Positions 10,755 through 21,265 of a stretch of DNA of 64,000 nucleotides are shown here, piece by piece. The position numbers were made by a program, and so were the translations under genes. Location of the stretch: positions 40,478,982-40,542,981 of the forward strand of contig CM035807.1 in the NCBI GenBank assembly GCA_020466095.1, written 5' to 3'. Position 1 is the stretch's first letter, and the number at the start of each line of letters is the position of its first letter. This DNA comes from Chlorops oryzae (lineage: Eukaryota > Arthropoda > Insecta > Diptera > Chloropidae). The notes beneath the pieces are model-generated. The model had not been told where the DNA came from, searched no databases, and worked only from the letters and a program-made list of their open reading frames with translations.

Positions 10755-11976
10755 TTTTATACCCAGCGTAAGCGGGGTATATTAGTTTTGTGCAAATCTT
10801 GTAACAGGGAGAATTAAGCTCCGGAGCTATAGAAAAATATATATAGAAATGATCAGGATCAAAAACTGAATCGATTTAGACATGTCCGTCTGTCCGTCTG
10901 TCCGTCTGTCCGTCTGTCCGTCCGTCCGTCCGTCCGTCCGTCCGTCTGTCCGTCTGTCCGTCTGTCCGTCCGTCCGTGGTCGGATTCCTCCGAAACGGCT
11001 GGACCAATCAAGTCGAAATTTGACACACAGGTATATCGGGATCCGAGTATGATCCTAAGTAAAAATGGGAGACATCCGCCCACTGCCACGCCCACAAATG
11101 AATATAATGTGTTTTCAGTAAAATGCTTGTAACTTGCGAACCAGTCAACACATTCCATTGATATTTGGTGTACTGGTAAACTACGAAAAGAGACATATCC
11201 TGGCAAAAAATGGACGCCGCCCTCCTCGAGCCCGCCCACAAATAAGCCCAAAAATAAGGGCTTATCGTAACTTGTGAAGTAAAAGGCGTAGAAGCTTCAA
11301 ATTCGCAGCATAGGTTGCCTAAGGCAAATGAGAGGTGTAGGAACAAAAATTTATGTAGCCCGCCCACTGCCACGCCCACAAATAGAGAATTTTCATAACT
11401 TCCGAAGTAAAAGGCGTAGAAGCTTCAAATTCGCAACATAGGTTCACCAAGGCAAATGAAAGGTGTAGGAAAATTTTTTTTATGGGCCCGCCCACTGCCA
11501 CGCCCACAAATGAAGTTTTTTCGTAACTTCCGAAGTAAAAGGCGAGAAGCTTCGAATTCGCAACATAGGTTCACCAAGGCGAACGAAAGGTGTAGGAAAA
11601 AATTTTATGCGGCCCGCCCACTGCCACGCCCACAAATGAAGATTTTTCGTAACTTCCGAAGTAAAAGAAGTAGAAGCTTCAAACTCGCAACATAGGTTCA
11701 CCATGGCGAATGAAAGGTGTAGGGAAAAAATTTTATGCGGCCCGCCCACTGCCACGCCCACAAATGAAGATTTTTCGTAACTTCCGAAGTAAAAGAAGTA
11801 GAAGCTTCAAACTCGCAACATAGGTTCACCAAGGCGAATGAAAGGTGTAGGGAAATAATATATGTTGCCCTCCCACTGCCACGCCCACAAATAGAGAAGC
11901 AAACATAGTGCGCTCGTAATGTCGGGACGCTGGGTATTTCAAAGTCGGGCTTGACCGACTTTAGCTTTCTTACTTG
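10755..11976 (+). mobile_element. Family A rolling-circle-like (DINE-1/HINE type) element, copy 1
   Basis: The 5' end is TTTATACCC-AGCGTAAGC-GGGGTATA, a sub-terminal inverted repeat like those of DINE-1/Helentron-associated elements. Next come a conserved TATATAGAAATGATCAG block and a (GTCCGTCT)n tract (10884-10976). About five tandem monomers of roughly 127 bp (11340-11880) follow, each with CGCCCACTGCCACGCCCACA. The 3' end has an AAAGTCGGG-CTTGA-CCGACTTT hairpin and ends in CTTTCTTACTTG. Frames of up to 130 codons run through the monomers but are only repeat translation. The copy at 28791 provides an exact empty site, confirming the ends. Confidence 0.85.
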
Positions 11977-12037
11977 TTTTATATGGAGTTTGACAGTTTT
12001 AACACATTAAACCTTAAATTAGCATGAACTGTGAACT

Positions 12038-12420
12038 AATATACCCTGCTTCATAAAAAGATGGGTATAAAAACAAGTTAGAATGTTGTAGTCAAGCAAG
12101 CAATACCGGATCTATAAGAAACTATTTTTCGTAAAAGTGGACATTAGACCACGCCCACCAATACAATTTTTAATAGGATGTTTATGAACACGATAGAAGC
12201 TTATATGCCGACTTTCATTCAATTCTCCTATGATTTATGGGTGTAAGAGATGTTTTTCTGAAATCGCCCATCGGCAACGTCCACTTTTCCAAATCTTGTA
12301 AATAACGTAAGCACTATTCAAAATAAGTTCCAATTTCTAATTTTGTCAAAAAACCTCAAAAAATGCAGATTTTATAGCTGATTTTATGACTTTTATAACG
12401 ACCCTAGTACAAGTACCAGC
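12038..12420 (-). repeat. Another HINE-like repeat (family C), fragment
   Basis: The reverse complement of 12038-12074 reads TTTATACCCATC ... GAAGCAGGGTATATTAG, the same 5' architecture as family A with a different stem. The sequence to about 12420 carries CCACGCCCACC and AACGTCCACTTTTCC motifs reminiscent of family A monomers. No coding region is present. Confidence 0.5.
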
Positions 12421-13056
12421 AACCGTAAATGACAGTTAAAGATTGAATATATATTTTTGAAAAGACAGAAAGCAATCAATCATTCGGGGCAACGATTTTG
12501 AAGATTGGACAAATAGTGTTTGAGTTATTTGAGTTTGACCGATATTTTTGCCCAAAAAAATAAAAGGCAAAATACAACGTTTGACCGAGAAAACAAAAAT
12601 CAAATTTCAGCTTGAGCGGAAAATAAAAAGGGCAGAATATAACAGTTAAAAACATTAAGCTATTGACGATTTTTTTAGAATCAAACCAAGAGATTTTAGA
12701 AACTGAGGATGATGAAGACACAGTCCTCGAAGACATTGAACTTATCTACTTTGTTTCAAGCGAGTCTTCATAAGACTTCTTCCATGAAAGTGATATCGAC
12801 TAAAACGTTTATTTATTTCATCATTTGTATTATATTGTAATTATTTAATTTACATTTTATATTTAAGTAAACTTTTTCAATTGAATTGAAAATATTTCAA
12901 ATTTTATTTATATTTCAATTTTTGATATTTTTGGAGGATTATATTTTTCTGGGGGCGAAGTCTACACTTCGCTTGCTTATATATTTATTATGAATAATCC
13001 GTATTTGGGCCTTACAAATATATTACAACTTACTCAATTTTATTGACCTTGAATTA
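12421..13056. other. No gene recognised
   Basis: AT-rich. A short acidic peptide frame at about 12680-12770 (E-T-E-D-D-E-D-T-V-L-E-D-I-E) could be a transposase fragment, but it is too short to place. A GCGAAG/CTTCGC hairpin lies near 12955-12972. Confidence 0.45.
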
Positions 13057-13066
13057 TTGATGCATG

Positions 13067-13695
13067 GCATAGATGGGCACACTGCACTAGTTTTGTAGTG
13101 CACTAACCAATTCACTATCACTATTTTTTTAGTGGTAGTGGGATTAATATTCAATTACCAATATATGGTTAGTGGTAGTAAAGTAAAAGAATTGCACTAC
13201 CACATGGGTAGTGGTATTTAAAATCGAAATTGCACTATAACTACTTTTTAGTTGTAATTGAAAAAAAATTGCACTACCACTAAATGTAGTAAATTTAACA
13301 AAAAAAATAGCACTATCGCAAAAAAAGTAACCATGAGTTGTCCCCAACTGAGCACGAACCCCCACTTTATACACTTAACCACATCGCTAATGCCAATAGC
13401 TTACCCGCTGCACTATAAGGCCAGTTAATGCTTCTTATGTTAAACGCACTTAAAAGAAGTGGTAGTGAAATTTTTTTTCAATTACCACTAAAAAGTAGTG
13501 GTAGTGCAATTTTTTTTCAATTACCACTAAAAAGTAGTGATAGTGCAATATCGATTTTAAATACCACTACCCATGTAGTGGTGGTGCAAGTCTTTTACTT
13601 AACTACCACTTACCAAATTTTGTTAATTAAATGTTAACCCCACTACCACTAAAAAAAATGCTGTGCAATTTCAATTTAGTGGAATATGCCCATCT
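13067..13695. mobile_element. Foldback MITE with iterated GTAGTGG motifs
   Basis: Direct repeats TTGATGCATG flank the element (13057-13066 and 13696-13705), consistent with a hAT-like target duplication. The ends AGATGGGCA (13071) and TGCCCATCT (13687-13695) are inverted. Both arms consist of repeated GGTAGTGCAAT, TACCACTAAAAAGTAGTG and TTTTTTTTCAATTACCACT units. A non-repetitive core at about 13325-13425 separates the arms. No transposase frame is present. Confidence 0.85.
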
Positions 13696-13705
13696 TTGAT
13701 GCATG

Positions 13706-14140
13706 AGTTAAAAACTTTATTTTGTACGATTTTTGAAGAGGCGTATGGAAAAGGCGTGACTTTTTTAACTTTCAATTTAAGTTTTTTATGACTTGGGAAG
13801 TTCAAGGTAAGCTGTGTGCCAAATTTCAAGTCCTTAGGTCAAAAACTCGCGATTTCGGCATGTTGAGTTATATGGGAGGTGGGCGTGGAAGTCGACGTAT
13901 TTTAAAGATTTTTTCAAAATTTCTTAATTTTATTTAAATAAACGTCCATGCCAAATTTCATTGCTCTAGGACCACTCCATCTATTTTTGGTCACGACATG
14001 TATGGGGACGTTACACTGTGCATCGTGGCTCTTTTTATACCCGACACACTCTGTGTCTTGCTTGTGATATGCGTGCTAACGGCGACATGAGTAAGAACAA
14101 GTTCGAGAATGGACCCGATCGGACCATTTTTAGGGGTACA
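13706..14140 (+). repeat. Repeat debris including a family B 5' end
   Basis: At 14036 the sequence TATACCCGACACACTCTGTG starts a family B-like end. The block GACCCGATCGGACCATTTTTAG (14112) also occurs at 41412. Upstream, 13740-14030 has GGCGTGAC/GGGCGTGG motifs common to these repeats. A 67-codon frame here is repeat translation. Confidence 0.55.
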
Positions 14141-14477
14141 TACCCTGCCTACGCTGTGTTAAAAAGGAGCTTTCTTTTTATACAAGCTTTTTCTTCAAGC
14201 GATTCTATAAATCTATTTTAAAAAAGAATATGAACAACGCACAAGTTTTAATCGAAATCGCATAAAAAAAGGGTTTGTGTTTTAATTGAAATTTTATCTG
14301 ACCTTAATGATAAAAGGAAAAAATGCCTAACTTTCAACTTGGTAAACACGGTGTTGGCGGGCTAGCACATTTCTTCAAAACGAGAGTTCCGAGGATCAGA
14401 TTCAATCACACAGGCGAATCAAAATAGAGAAAATAACATAGCATTAAAAAAGTATATAAAAAGTCGAAGCGGTAATC

Positions 14478-14585
14478 ATGTTTCGTGCGCTTTATAAGCG
14501 CTTCAATATTGGTTTCAACTGGCGCAAAGGCAAACGTGCGTTATTTTCAATTAGTGCTAGGTGGTTCACAAGCACCAAGTACACT
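14478..14585 (+). CDS. Candidate first coding exon (36 codons, basic N-terminus)
   Basis: The frame from ATG 14478 runs 36 codons and then meets a consensus donor, ACT|GTAAGT, at 14586. Codon third positions are more GC-rich than in the surrounding DNA. The peptide starts M-F-R-A-L-Y-K-R-F-N and is rich in Arg, Lys, Phe and Trp with no acidic residue, as in mitochondrial presequences. A TATATAAAA box lies about 30 bp upstream (14451), very close to the ATG, so the leader would be short or the box unrelated. I do not recognise the protein, and no continuing exon was found downstream in this contig. It could also be a chance ORF in transposon DNA. Confidence 0.35.
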
Positions 14586-15777
14586 GTAAGTTAAAATCAA
14601 AAACGAGCCATATTAATTCAATAATTTTCATCATAGAAGAAAAATAATTCTGAAACATGTTAAAATAATAATGTTCAATTTTGATTTGATGTAGTTTCTA
14701 TATATTTCGTGGAGTATGTTAAAGTTACATTGATTTTAAGCTGAAACATATTAGGCCTACCACGGTCTCGTGAATAGGCCTATCGATCTAAGTTTGTTTT
14801 GATATTAATTCGTGAGCCGCGTCGAATTTTACGTTGCAAACTATTGAATCAATAAGGAACGTTTTCAAAATTGATATGGCAACTCTTCAAGTCAATGTTG
14901 AAACCACATTACTCAATAAGACAACAATATATTTCAATATGAATCTATTATTAATTCAATACCAAAAAATATTTTTTTTATATTGTTTCTATATTAAATT
15001 CGGTGATATTGTGCCCCATTAATTTAATGCTGTTGGATATGGAAATAAAAATTTTCTATGTACGTTACTAGACTTACATTAACGTTTTTTATTGAATCAA
15101 TGTGGTTTTTATTGATTTAAAGTGGTTTTTTCTCTGGGTGTACTTGCGGAAATAAAGCTCCTATATGGTTAGACATGACAATGTTAAAATTTGATGTATT
15201 TAACTCTAGACAGATAACCTACGTAAAATTTTCGTATCCGCCTTACGTAAACAGTACTACCTGTCCATTAGCGTTACCTCAATTAGGGTAAAAAGGAGAG
15301 AAAATGTATCCTTCCTTATAAAAAGCGTTTTCTTGCTGCCCATAAGCGCTTGTTTTCCCACTGGGACCGGAATCTTTATATGCAATTATTGCGTTTATAT
15401 ATTAATACTAGACTAAAGCAAGCATTTGACGTAGCAAATATTTGCTTTAAATTGAAAAAAAATATTTGCTTTCCCGTGTAATAATAAAATATTTTTCCAA
15501 AAAAATTTGGAGAAAATATATTTGCTGTTGTGTTTTCTAGCAAAAAAAATTAGAAAATATTTGCTTCGTGTAATGAATGTATTTTATATTTGCTTCACCC
15601 CAAATCAAATATTTGCTTCTGTGTTTGGTTTGCCGACACAAAAATTCTGTGTTAGCAAATAATAGCAAATATGTCTCTGATTTGATCGAAAATGCAGCAC
15701 TGCCGGAAGTTTTTGGGCATTAAATACATAGAGTTGTTTAATTTGGTTCATTTCTGAAAATGCAAGTCATTTAATAT
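14586..15777. other. No gene; AAATATTTGC-rich segment
   Basis: Nothing codes here. At 15420-15680 the motif AAATATTTGCTT or its complement recurs at least six times in both orientations, bracketed by TAGCAAATA-like ends. This suggests a MITE whose edges I cannot fix. At 14755-14790 there is a small inverted pair, TAGGCCTA ... TAGGCCTA. Confidence 0.45.
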
Positions 15778-16784
15778 GCCATTCAGACGAGCATCGAAAT
15801 CCCGGGATTTCGGCACTTGGATTTCGTGAAATCAATATCGAAATCCAAGCATTCACACGACAATATCGCCATTGAGAGGATTTGGTTTGACAGCCATTCA
15901 TCTGTTTGCAGTGCTGCCAATTGTAGGGAAATTTTCTTAAAAATTTTAAGGGATTTTTTAACAAAAAATGACTAGCAGGGACAAAAGGAAAGATATCTAA
16001 AAATAGGCAAATGTACGGAATTTGTGATGTATTCCAAAATATTTAATAAAATTGGTTGTCATAAAATTAAAAACACAAAATAAAAACTATGCCAAAATGT
16101 GTTTATGTGAAAAAGTTCGATCGTTAAGCGTCGATAGTTTACAAATTTGAAAATTGAAATATTATTTGTATAGGCCTTTTTGAATAAATTGAAAATTATT
16201 TTATTTACCGCTACGAGATCAGGCCTATTCATATTTTTAATGAAATCAATTTTACTTGAACAACAACAAAAACATGAATTTTTGAAAGAAACTTTTTATT
16301 TTTGAAAAAAAAACTAAATTTCAAATGACTTTAGTACGATTCAGAGTTCCAGACTACCCTGAAAGAATCTCAAAAATATTAGCCTACCATATTCATAGCC
16401 ACTCATACATTTTTGTAGGCAACAGGCATATTTTTTTTTTAAATATAACTATATTTGTGGTAGGGAAAAACGTAAAGAATTGTGGGATTTTTTTTTAGTT
16501 TGTAGGGAATTTTTCGTTTGCGTGTGGCAGCATTGCCTGTTTGTTTACTTTGGTTTTTCCAGAATTTGACAGTAGTGTTGCAGCATTTCTTCGATACATA
16601 TCGAAAAACACAGAGTTGCATTCAGTTTGTTCCGGATTTCTCTTGGGATTTCGTTGAAATCCAATTTTTGAGCGGATTTCGTTTGACATTCATTTGTATA
16701 GCAAATCCGCTGGATTTTGACTGGATATCGGCTGAAATCCTCAAAAGTGCCGAAATCCCGGGATTTCGATGCCGTCTGAATGCC
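15778..16784. mobile_element. 1.0 kb non-autonomous TIR element with a GAAATCCCGGGATTTC dyad
   Basis: The left end GCCATTCAGACG followed by GCATCGAAATCCCGGGATTT is repeated, inverted, at the right end (16741-16784). ATAT is found on both sides (15774-15777 and 16785-16788). Inverted similarity continues further in, through a TGCAGTGCTGCCA-type segment. The ends thus carry a perfect palindrome, CGAAATCCCGGGATTTCG, that can form an additional hairpin. No transposase is readable. Confidence 0.85.
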
Positions 16785-17308
16785 ATATAAAGTGACGTTT
16801 TAATAACAATTTGCAGCTCATTGATAGCAATGGCTATGGAAAATGTTGTTCCAATTTCGGAGGAGCTTGATGAGGAAGACGACTTAATATTTGCATTGAG
16901 TTCGAAAAAGACGAATATCAAGAAACGGCAGGTGAAACCAAAAGTAAATTCCAATTGGTCAGACGAAGAAACTATCAAATTAATTTCTTCTGTTGAATGT
17001 GTGCCGATGTTAATAACATCATGTTATGGAATGCCAAGGATGAAAAATATCGAAATAAAATGGATCGACAATCGGAATGGAAGAAGATGTCAGAAGAGCA
17101 TGGTCAAATATACGAATCCAATCGCAGCTATTACGCGAAATGCCGAAAGACAAAATCTGGACAAGGCGCATGTGAACCAGTGAGATGGAAATTCTACGAC
17201 GCAATGAGTTTTGTTGGCCGTGCTGAAAATGACCAAAGTGGCAATACGATTACTAGTTTGGTATATACAGAACTATTATTTTGCGTTCAATTAAAAATGT
17301 TACATTTC

Positions 17309-18140
17309 CCACACGGCATGTTATATTGCTTCTGCAAGAATAATGTTGCAGTAATATTATAGCAATGTAAAAGATGTAATATTGAAAGTGCAACATTGCT
17401 GTAATGTTGCAGCAGTGTTGCATTTACAATAGCGGTATTCACTATCCAGTGCATTTGGCCGTGCATTTGAGCATGAGCAAAATATTTATGCTTTTTTTCT
17501 CTTTACCTAACAAAATGTACACTTATGCATATGCTCCGATATTGCACAAATGCTCCGCCCCTAAACCTAGTGCAAAAATCAGTTTCGTGCATGTGCACAT
17601 TAAACAGCTGATATTTATTCCTGGCGCTACGACTTTCCAGCTGTCTTAAAGATGCTGGGTAAATATCGATCTTTGACGATTATCGTTGTTCAAAGTTTAA
17701 ACATCTGTGTTGTATTATAATGTTGAGAGTTACTACACTTTCGGAGTAAATGAACCATAAAATAAGCTTTTGGCAATATCTTTTTATTATCTCCGATTAA
17801 AACTGGACATCGCTTTAAGGTTCTGAATGCTTGCAACATCGATAGTTATAAAACAATGAGCATCCCTAATCCTGTTTGATAAATATGCACCGTGTGCTTC
17901 GAAAGTACACTCACAGTTTCTTGCAAATGAAAAATAAAATTTGCAAATGCACATGCACTGGATTGTGAATACCGCTAATATTAATAATAAAATGTTGCTG
18001 CAATATTGCATATATAATAACATACGTATACATATATAATGAAAAGGCGAGCATTCACATATTGCAGCAACGTTACTGCAATATGCGATATTGCAGAAGC
18101 AATACTGCTGCAATATTATAGCAATTTAAAATGCCGACTG
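17309..18140. mobile_element. MITE-like insertion inside the Myb gene, outer element
   Basis: The segments on both sides of the nested MITE (17309-17427 and 17980-18140) share an inverted CGGCAT start and repeated TTGCAGYAATATT/AATATTGCTGCAA motifs. Together they look like one diverged inverted-repeat element split by the nested MITE. The coding frame of the Myb gene is lost just before and regained just after this interval, which supports the insertion. Confidence 0.5.
17431..17976. mobile_element. Nested 546 bp MITE with 3 bp target duplication AAT
   Basis: AAT is present at 17428-17430 and 17977-17979. The left end AGCGGTATTCACTATCCAGT matches the inverted right end AGCGGTATTCACAATCCAGT in 19 of 20 positions. 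Both are followed by GCAT and TTTGC-rich sequence. The 3 bp duplication and MITE size fit the PIF/Harbinger or ISL2EU type. There is no ORF of its own. Confidence 0.85.
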
Positions 18141-18350
18141 GGGTGTTTCGTTTTTCTTACAAAAGTGAATACCAACGAATCGTCGTATGAAAATTCAAAT
18201 GACGAAAGTTTTAGAAGTGCTGCAAAGTTTGCAAAATCTAGGCGACTGTCGCAATCATCGTCAGTAGCCACATCTCAATCAGCGGCGATGATCGTAGCGG
18301 AAGGAATGCAGGACGCGGTCGATAAGTTGCATTTGCAGCACCAAAAATGA

Positions 18351-18743
18351 GAAGATGATTTGGATGCATTCGGGAAATTTTTAGCTACTAAAATACGTTC
18401 CCCCTCTAATCCAAGTGCGTCGCAACGGGTTCGTTTCAAAGTGGCGCGCTTTCTAATGGATTGTATTGAAGGCGAAAACCAGGGCACTTAAATTTAAAAA
18501 GGCAAAAGTCGAGCAAATCAATAATAAAAGCATCATTTTCACGTGGTGATTATTTAAACATCAATAAATTAAATAACGATTATAAAAAATGAAAAAAAAA
18601 AATTAAAATGTTATTTAAATTCGAGTATATTGAAAGCTAAGTTCACCTTCATGAACGAAATATTGTGACAGTTCATTACGTATATCTTGTCCTGTTTTGT
18701 TGAACGTGCGGTGTGCTTCAAGTGCGAAAAAATAACATTCTGC
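18351..18743. other. Intergenic part of the Harbinger remnant
   Basis: Separates the two convergent Harbinger genes. AATAAA signals occur at 18524 and 18565, and no coding is visible except a short continuation with frameshifts to about 18490. Confidence 0.4.
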
Positions 18744-19290
18744 TTAAATATTTCTACGCCTATCACCATCTATAACATTTCCTTCGTCGTCGTATCGATC
18801 GACCAAGCTAGGAATACAATAAACAGTACTCCGCATAATAAGGTAATTGTGGAGAGCACAGCAAGCAACTGTTATTTTTCGTGCCTTTACTGGAGAAAGG
18901 TTAATCGGCACTCGAAACACTCGAAAACGGCTCGCTAAAATGCCAAATGCATTTTCAACTATTCGTCTGGCACGCGATAGGCGGTAGTTGAAGATTCTTT
19001 CGAGTCCATTTATATAACGATGGGGATATGGCTTCATCAAATTATTTCCTAAAGCAAAGGCATTATCCCCTACAAGGAAATATGAAATTGGTTCATTACG
19101 TCCGGGCAATGGATCGGGTGTCGGCAAATGCAATTCATTGGCACACAGTGATCGATAAAAGGCTGTGCGCTGAAAAATACCACCATCTGAGATTCTTCCG
19201 TTCGCTCCAACATCTATGTAGGTGAACTATATTGAGCATCAGCGATTCCCATCAGCACAATACTATGAGTTCCTTCAGAAAAAAAAGAAT
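18744..19290 (-). pseudogene. HARBI1-like DDE nuclease of a Harbinger transposon, C-terminal half
   Basis: Read on the minus strand from about 19290, the peptide has H-S-I-V-L-M-G-I-A-D-A-Q-Y. After a one-base frameshift near 19215 it continues Y-I-D-V-G-A-N-G-R-I-S-D-G-G-I-F, which carries the first catalytic Asp region, then V-G-D-N-A-F (second Asp) and R-R-I-V-E-N-A-F-G-I-L (Glu). It ends at about 18744. The N-terminal helix-turn-helix part is missing. The family cuts and joins transposon DNA. The catalytic triad residues seem present, but truncation and frameshift make it non-functional. Confidence 0.8.
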
Positions 19291-19299
19291 TATTTCTAT

Positions 19300-20168
19300 A
19301 GGGTTCCATTTATCAAAATACTGAATTTTTGGTACCTTTATAATGGAGAATATGCACGCGACTTAAATATGGATAAAATATATGTTTTTATAATCTTTAG
19401 TGCCCCTGAAAACATCCTATACAATTATTTTAAAAATTTACTTTAATGTAATAGTAAGCATCAGAAAGTGGCTGTTTGTAAATTTTCGGGCAAATTTCTA
19501 AACCGCAACATTTTTTTTTGATAGCAAAACGTGACGTCAGTTTACACGAAACTAGCGATAGTCGATAGTAAAATATCGCAATCGATAGCCTAGATATGTC
19601 AAAAAACTTTTCAATTAGAGATAACAAATTTTTTTTTAAATGACGAGAATGACTGAAAGCGGTTTTGTGAATGCGCAATCCGACAATCTCCCAAAAATTG
19701 ACGTATTTATGATGGCCACATATTTCGCTGCAAATCCGGATTTTACTTCTGCTGAGCTCAGACGAGTTAAAACTTTGAGAAAAATTGAGATTTTTTCGAT
19801 TGCCCTTGCTCGATAGATCGGTTTCTGCTGTCTTGGGTAAATGGAAACGCGGATGTAACTTCAAAATCGAATAAAACCAGGGAGGGAAACCGAACTTGAC
19901 TTATTTTTTGAATTAAAAGCCGAACCGTAACTAAACCCAATGTCAAAAAAATTTGCGGAGTAAATCAGAAACCAAACCAAAATATTATAATAAATGGTTC
20001 GGTTCACAAACACTCATGCCCAGGAAATTGGCATTACCAATTTTTTCTCAGTAACGGATATGTTGAAGCTTAAGAAGAAAGACAAAAAATGGCCAACAAA
20101 GTAGCTGCACATAAGAAAGGTTTTTTGGATAACAACAACAACAATAGCTTTCGGTTTTATACACACGG
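19300..20168. other. Mostly unassigned flank of Harbinger remnant
   Basis: No clear gene apart from the short frame at 19640. Short inverted CGATAG/CTATCG motifs cluster at 19553-19590. Neither Harbinger TIR was found. Confidence 0.4.
19640..19816 (+). pseudogene. 58-codon fragment resembling insect SWIM/YqaJ-associated proteins
   Basis: ATG 19640 to TAG 19816. The peptide has N-L-P-K-I-D-V-F-M-M and then Y-F-A-A-N-P-D-F-T-S-A-E-L-R-R-V-K-T. This recalls the N-terminal motif (NLP...D...YF..N..f.s.E.RgvK) I associate with insect proteins that carry SWIM fingers and a YqaJ-like nuclease domain, often repetitive. Similarity stops after V-K-T, with a stop 16 codons on, so at best it is a fragment. 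The recognition is from memory of the motif and is tentative. Confidence 0.35.
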
Positions 20169-20199
20169 TTGGTACACACGATGGATCTGTTGATGGATT

Positions 20200-21165
20200 T
20201 TACTTTGCGTTATTTCGTCATCGCGTCAACGTCGCGTTGTTTACTCTTCGAAGTGAGAAACACGGAATTAACAAAAGTCACGCGAAGTGAAACGAAGATG
20301 TGCATCAAGTTAGCTTGCACTTTTTCGAATTTCCAAAAAAAAAATATTGTGCTGTAATGTGCCCAGTTTGTGCTATCATGTGCCGTTTCGAAAAAAAAAA
20401 TTCCTCAAGGGATGCCATTTTTATGAGGAGGTCCTTTTTGTCGTGTCAAGTTAGCCGGTAATGAGTCTTAGCTCTAGGATGTTGCTAATCCACGAGCTGA
20501 TTGTTGGGTCAATTCTTGCGGCAGAGAGCGCCTTTGTTATGGCCTCTCTCGTTACATTATTGAAAAATGAAGTCCCGGCTAACTTGACACGAAAAAAGGA
20601 CTCTCCTCATAAAAATGGCATCCCTTGAGGAATGTTTTTTTTTTCGAAACGCACATGATAGCACAAACTGGGGACATTACAGCACAATATTTTTTTTTGG
20701 GAAATTCGAAAAAGTGCAAGCTAACTTGACACGGAAAAAAGGACCTCCTCATAAAAATGCATCCCTGAGGAATTTTTTTTTCGCAACGGCACATGATAGC
20801 ACAAGCTGGGCACACTACAGCACAATAATTTTTTTCGGGAAAATTCGAAAAAGTGCAAGCTAACTTGACACGAAAAAAAAGGACCGCCTCAATAAAAGGG
20901 TTCCATTGAGGAATTTTTTTTTTTCGCAACGGCACATGATAGCACAAACTGGGCACATTACAGCACAATATTTTTTTTTGGGAAATTCGAAAAAGTGCAA
21001 GCTAACTGACACGAAAAAAAAGGACCTCCTCATAAAAATGGCATCCCTTGAGGAATTTTTTTTTTTCGAAACGGCACATGATAGCACAAACTGGGCACAT
21101 TACAGCACAATAATTTTTTTTTTTTTTGGGAAATTCGAAAAAGTGCAAGCTAACTTGATGCACAT
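20200..21165. mobile_element. Foldback-like element: inverted arms of about 140 bp tandem repeats
   Basis: The right arm has four head-to-tail copies of a roughly 140 bp unit (starts at about 20579, 20720, 20860 and 21000), each beginning GCTAACTTGACACG and containing CACATGATAGCACAAACTGG. One copy lies inverted on the left (20310-20461). The same outer junction, GATGTGCATCAAGTTAGC, occurs on the left (20298) and, complemented, at the right edge (21150-21165) before the gap. The arms enclose a 115 bp unique core (20462-20576). This is the architecture of Drosophila FB elements. The frames through it are repeat translation. Confidence 0.75.
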
Positions 21166-21265
21166 NNNNNNNNNNNNNNNNNNNNNNNNNNNNNNNNNNN
21201 NNNNNNNNNNNNNNNNNNNNNNNNNNNNNNNNNNNNNNNNNNNNNNNNNNNNNNNNNNNNNNNNN
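21166..21265. other. Assembly gap, 100 N
   Basis: Placeholder gap. The left side ends in the Foldback-like array and the right side starts inside a gypsy protease, so the two contigs have no visible continuity. Confidence 0.99.

Larger units (their letters stand above)
16821..18350 (+). pseudogene. Harbinger Myb/SANT-like protein gene, broken and interrupted
   Basis: The N-terminal frame from ATG 16830 is acidic, then carries N-W-S-D-E-E-T-I-K-L-I near residue 45, a Myb/SANT (MADF-like) start. After a frameshift at about 16997 the domain continues with L-W-N-A-K-D-E-K-Y and E-W-K-K-M-S. It is then cut at about 17260 by inserted MITE sequence. A Ser-rich C-terminal part (S-R-R-L-S-Q-S-S-S-V-A-T-S-Q) resumes at about 18150 and stops at 18348. 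Harbinger transposons carry such a DNA-binding gene beside the DDE nuclease gene, and the nuclease remnant lies convergently at 18744-19290. In intact elements the protein recruits the nuclease to transposon ends. Confidence 0.7.

Noticed and set aside
13335..13425. A tRNA gene on the minus strand
   Set aside because: Box-like motifs are present, but D-stem and acceptor pairing fail, so it is not annotated as a tRNA; kept only as a low-level finding.
14340..14430. tRNA/SINE-like sequence with GATTCAATC
   Set aside because: Only a weak B-box resemblance, with no A box or tail.
20579..21087. Frames of 75-129 codons
   Set aside because: Translation of the 140 bp repeat units on both strands; frames shift between copies.
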